This document shows positions 60,882 to 64,000 of a stretch of DNA of 64,000 bases, piece after piece. Each line of letters opens with the position of its first letter. Within the stretch, counting starts at the first letter, position 1. Location: the NCBI RefSeq assembly GCF_964204865.1, contig NC_135260.1, positions 19,948,001 through 20,012,000 of the forward strand. The letters are read 5' to 3'. The notes under the pieces were generated by a model. The model was not told the DNA's origin and ran no database searches. It was given only the letters and a program-made list of their open reading frames with translations. The DNA is from Styela clava (Eukaryota; Chordata; Ascidiacea; Stolidobranchia; Styelidae). A program made the translations under genes and the position numbers.

Positions 60882-63800
60882 CAGTGGCGGCGCGTGGTCA
60901 TTTTGACAACCGGGGCAAGCTACTGCGGGACCAAGTCACCCCCATCAACGGGGACAGGATGAGCGCTGTAAGTTCTCCCATCATTTTATGAGTATAAAAA
61001 CCATTCCATCGGTAACAACCAATCGGCAAAAGCGACAATTTTTAACGATAAGAAAGTGTCTTTAAAACCGGTCCAAGTCAAGGGATTAATAAATATAGAC
61101 ATAGTTTATTTTGAAACCTCTTTCAAAAGGGAAGGCAATATTTACCCAGATAAATACAATGACATATTAACAGAAACTTCGGGAAAGCAGTCAAAACCTA
61201 GAATAAGGTTTAAAACGTTACTATGAAGAAAGGAAAGGTAATGCAAAGATAAGGACATGCGTCGCTCACTCATAGATATATATGCTGCTAGACTTCTACT
61301 GCTTGAACATATATGCAACACGCCGCGGTTTCTTGGAAGCAAAATGCTCAATAACGCGCTGATTAAAGTCATGCATCCCAGAAATAACGTCTCTGTGAAT
61401 GGATAAAACAGCCAAGAAATTTAATCTATCTTGCTTCATTGTGTTTCTGAGATACGTTTTAATACGCTTCAGCGTGCTGAATGTTCGCTCTGCGTCGGCG
61501 GAAGAAATAGGCGTCGTCAAAATGATGCCCAGAAATTTTGCAGACGCCGCAAAGGTAGTTACTAGAGTGATATCTATGAGGAACCCATAGAGCGCGCAAG
61601 TAGACGTGATGTTCAAAAAAGTTTGATTGATGTATATACATCGCAATTCATTTTCCAATTTACCCACGTTTATCATGGGGTAAAATTTGGTGACAGTAGC
61701 CAACAAATGGATGGGAAATTGACGTGCAAATTTTGAAAAATTTTTGGGGTTCATCAAAGAGAACGCGGCAAGGTGTTCAGTGCGCAGACGATCGCCTATT
61801 TGATTCACCAGAATGTCACAGCATTCCTTTGCAGACAAAATCAAACGCTGCGTTGTTTGCCCGCGGCGTAAAGAAGCACTCCATGTGTCGTCGTATTTTA
61901 TTGTTTCCCGGATACGAGATACAGCATCGCAGAAGTCTGAAATACACGACTGCACAGACGCTCCATCCATTAGCCTTGACTGCAATGCGCCGTATCATAC
62001 ATCCACGTGATAGAATATTGTGGAGAAAAAAGCGAGAAAAAATGAAAACTCACCATCTTCTAGCAGACGCTTTAGACCTGCCGCCTCCCTCACAGAGCGT
62101 TCGTCCCAAACCGGAGAGCTCTGAATGCCATTGAAACACTCAATGAACTCAGACCTAATTTCGGACACGCCCTGCACCACGCGTGATTGGAAGTTCCAAC
62201 GTGTTGGTGCACAAGCTGGGAGACGGCGGCTACATATCTGGCGAAGGAGGTCTGAGCGCTTCGGCGAAACGAAAAAAATGAAGAAAACCCCGAAACATTT
62301 GCAAAAAATATACGGACGAGGGGGGTATCAAGACACATCTTTTTAAAAACGAGGTTAAATTGGTGTGCATAACAATGTAAAAAATGCGCATGAGGAAAAT
62401 CTTCTTTTATATAAACTTGAACACCATGTTTCGACCTACTCATGACTGCCGCGCCGTCATAAGTTTGAGCTATCAATTTTGACTTCGCGTTGTAAGGCTG
62501 TAACACTTCTTTCAGTACAGCCGATATCCCGCAAGCCGTGCGATCAACGATTGGTACAAAGCTGTGAAATCTCTCGGTAGGTTTACCATCTTTCACAAAC
62601 CGAAAAATCACAGCCAGTTGGGAAACGCACGTGATGTCAGTTGTCGTCTCGTCAGACTGAATCGAAAGGAACTGGCAATTCTCAATTTCCAGAGCCAAAT
62701 GTTGTAAATAAATTTTATACATTGAGTCGAGCAAATCATTTTGGATATCCTTAGATGTCCCTTTCGAAACAGTTGCGGCATCAAGATAATCTCTCAATAC
62801 TGTATCCAGGGATGCGGTGTATTCCACCATATCTAAAAATACCCCTCTATTAGAAGAGCCAGCCCGTTCATCGTGCTCACGGAGGGACAGCTCGTGACAA
62901 CCAATGAACTTCAAAACATCTATCAATCGACCGAGAACATGGCGGTTTTTCTCGACGTTTTGGTTGTGCCGACGAATAGAAACCGCGCGTCCTTCATCCA
63001 ACTGTGCTGCAATATTAACATTTCCGAACGTTCGGTATTTTACTGCATTGTTCAGATGCTCCATAGAAGATTGATGATCCCTGGCACGCTCGGAAAGTTG
63101 TTTAAGATCTCTAAAACCAAATTTACACCAACGTGAGTCACGGGCGGTGGCAAAAAGTAGGCAATAAAAACAAAAAAGTGCATTTTTGTCCTCGCTGTAA
63201 CACAACCATTCGTGTTTTTTATACCAAGTTTCTGCGCAGAATGTACGCCGACGCTTTCCTCCGCCATGGGATTGTTCCAGTGAACAATTTTTTGGTTGAT
63301 AAGGCCCAAGACGTTGTACCTCTAATTTTTGTTCCAGTGGCAGCTGCGAAAACGGAGTGCGAAGTAGTGCATCAACCTTATTCATTATGAGGTCTAAGGC
63401 TAAGAAATGCGAAGCCGGAAAGAAGTGAGGAGCTCAAAAGGAATGTGGAAAATCGAAAGCAAATGGACTAAAGGTCTCTAACTGATTCAAATAGCGAAAC
63501 AAGCGACAAAAACGAAGGCGAGGAAACTATCAACTCTTCAAGCAACCAACGAACGAGAAGGAATGCGTGAATATGTCAACACGTTGTTGTAAGAAACGTC
63601 GGCATTGTGTCGTCATAATTTCGGGGCTAGCCCCGATGATTTAGTAAAAGAAACAGAAAACAAACGAGACAAACGCGGCGAGTGGAAGATAAAAGAGAGA
63701 ATACGATATACAATGAGCAACCGGGGCAAAATCGGCGTCGCCCCGTCGACGTTCGGCGAAGGCTTTGCGAGCGAAAAATGAACCATGTCAGGAGAATATG

Positions 63801-63923
63801 GCTAGTGTAGACAGTCTGTGCAACCGATACTGAGGTATTTTTCGAAAATTCGAATATTTTTTATTATACCGAAAAAACAACCGGGGCTTTGCCCCGGTTG
63901 GCCCTATTGACGCGCCGCCACTG
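60882..63923 (-). mobile_element. hAT transposon copy 2, 3042 bp
   Basis: Both ends carry CAGTGGCGGCGCGT, as in copy 1. It retains the three segments missing from copy 1 (62060-62103, about 62757-62942, about 63735-63805). The flanking 8-mers GTACACAC and GACTACAC differ at three positions, so the target duplication is decayed or one flank has changed. The transposase on the minus strand is nearly complete. Confidence 0.88.
61296..63385 (-). pseudogene. hAT transposase with TTF-type zinc finger (copy 2)
   Basis: The first frame (63385-62090) is open for 431 codons: zinc finger, then QSDETTTDITCVSQLAV, QTYDGAAVMSRSKHGVQ and HCYAHQFNLVF. It shifts near 62270 in a run of A that is shorter than in copy 1. 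The following frame passes FNGIQSSPVWDE and stops at a TGA near 61990 where copy 1 has a Leu codon. After that stop 229 codons (61985-61296) continue to the dimerisation motif ISSADAERTFSTLKRIK and the end FASKKPRRVAYMFKQ. So two small lesions inactivate an otherwise full transposase. Confidence 0.88.
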
Positions 63924-64000
63924 GACTACACACTGATTGTGAAACGAATGTCCTCCTGGCGTCCCAGAGGTTTACGTCTTCCTACTATAAATATAAAAAC

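Overview
This is a eukaryotic (animal) nuclear window, AT-rich and very dense in transposons, with five intron-containing or compact protein genes between repeat blocks. The CDK1, IFT22 and NAF1 genes have short to medium introns with GT/AG boundaries and deuterostome-like protein sequences. That, plus possible trans-splice acceptors just upstream of the start codons, makes an invertebrate deuterostome such as a tunicate plausible. This is inference only; no species marker was recognised.

Layout. 1-3665: gene-free, with a 67-bp direct repeat and a small MITE. 3675-7729: a complete Mutator-like element (MULE) with an exact 9-bp target duplication; its terminal inverted repeats are arrays of a 16-bp minisatellite around a frameshifted FLYWCH/MULE transposase. 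7740-14960: MITE, hAT remnants and SINE copies. 14970-18451: CDK1 (7 coding exons). 19508-21280: IFT22/RABL5 (4 exons). 22930-25656: hAT element copy 1. 26272-27218: element with TA target duplication. 27229-27912: hAT remnant. 28716-35259: nearly intact non-LTR retrotransposon on the minus strand, inserted inside a 108-bp tandem repeat. 36490-37768: two hAT-type MITEs in opposite orientation, both with exact 8-bp target duplications. 38271-42891: NAF1 (11 exons), whose last exon and downstream flank are tandemly duplicated and split by a 1.2-kb hAT insertion. 45280-45915 (minus): intronless guanylate kinase ending in a CaaX-like motif. 49064-51179: decayed hAT. 52449-52650: internally deleted relative of the MULE. 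55543-60202: unrecognised multi-exon single-pass membrane protein gene. 60882-63923: hAT element copy 2, longer than copy 1.

The host genes are unrelated housekeeping functions (cell-cycle kinase, intraflagellar transport GTPase, H/ACA snoRNP assembly factor, guanylate kinase) and there is no operon logic linking them. The most unusual item is the MULE with minisatellite terminal inverted repeats plus its short derivative. Next are two MITE families that share an interior module, and the membrane protein gene.
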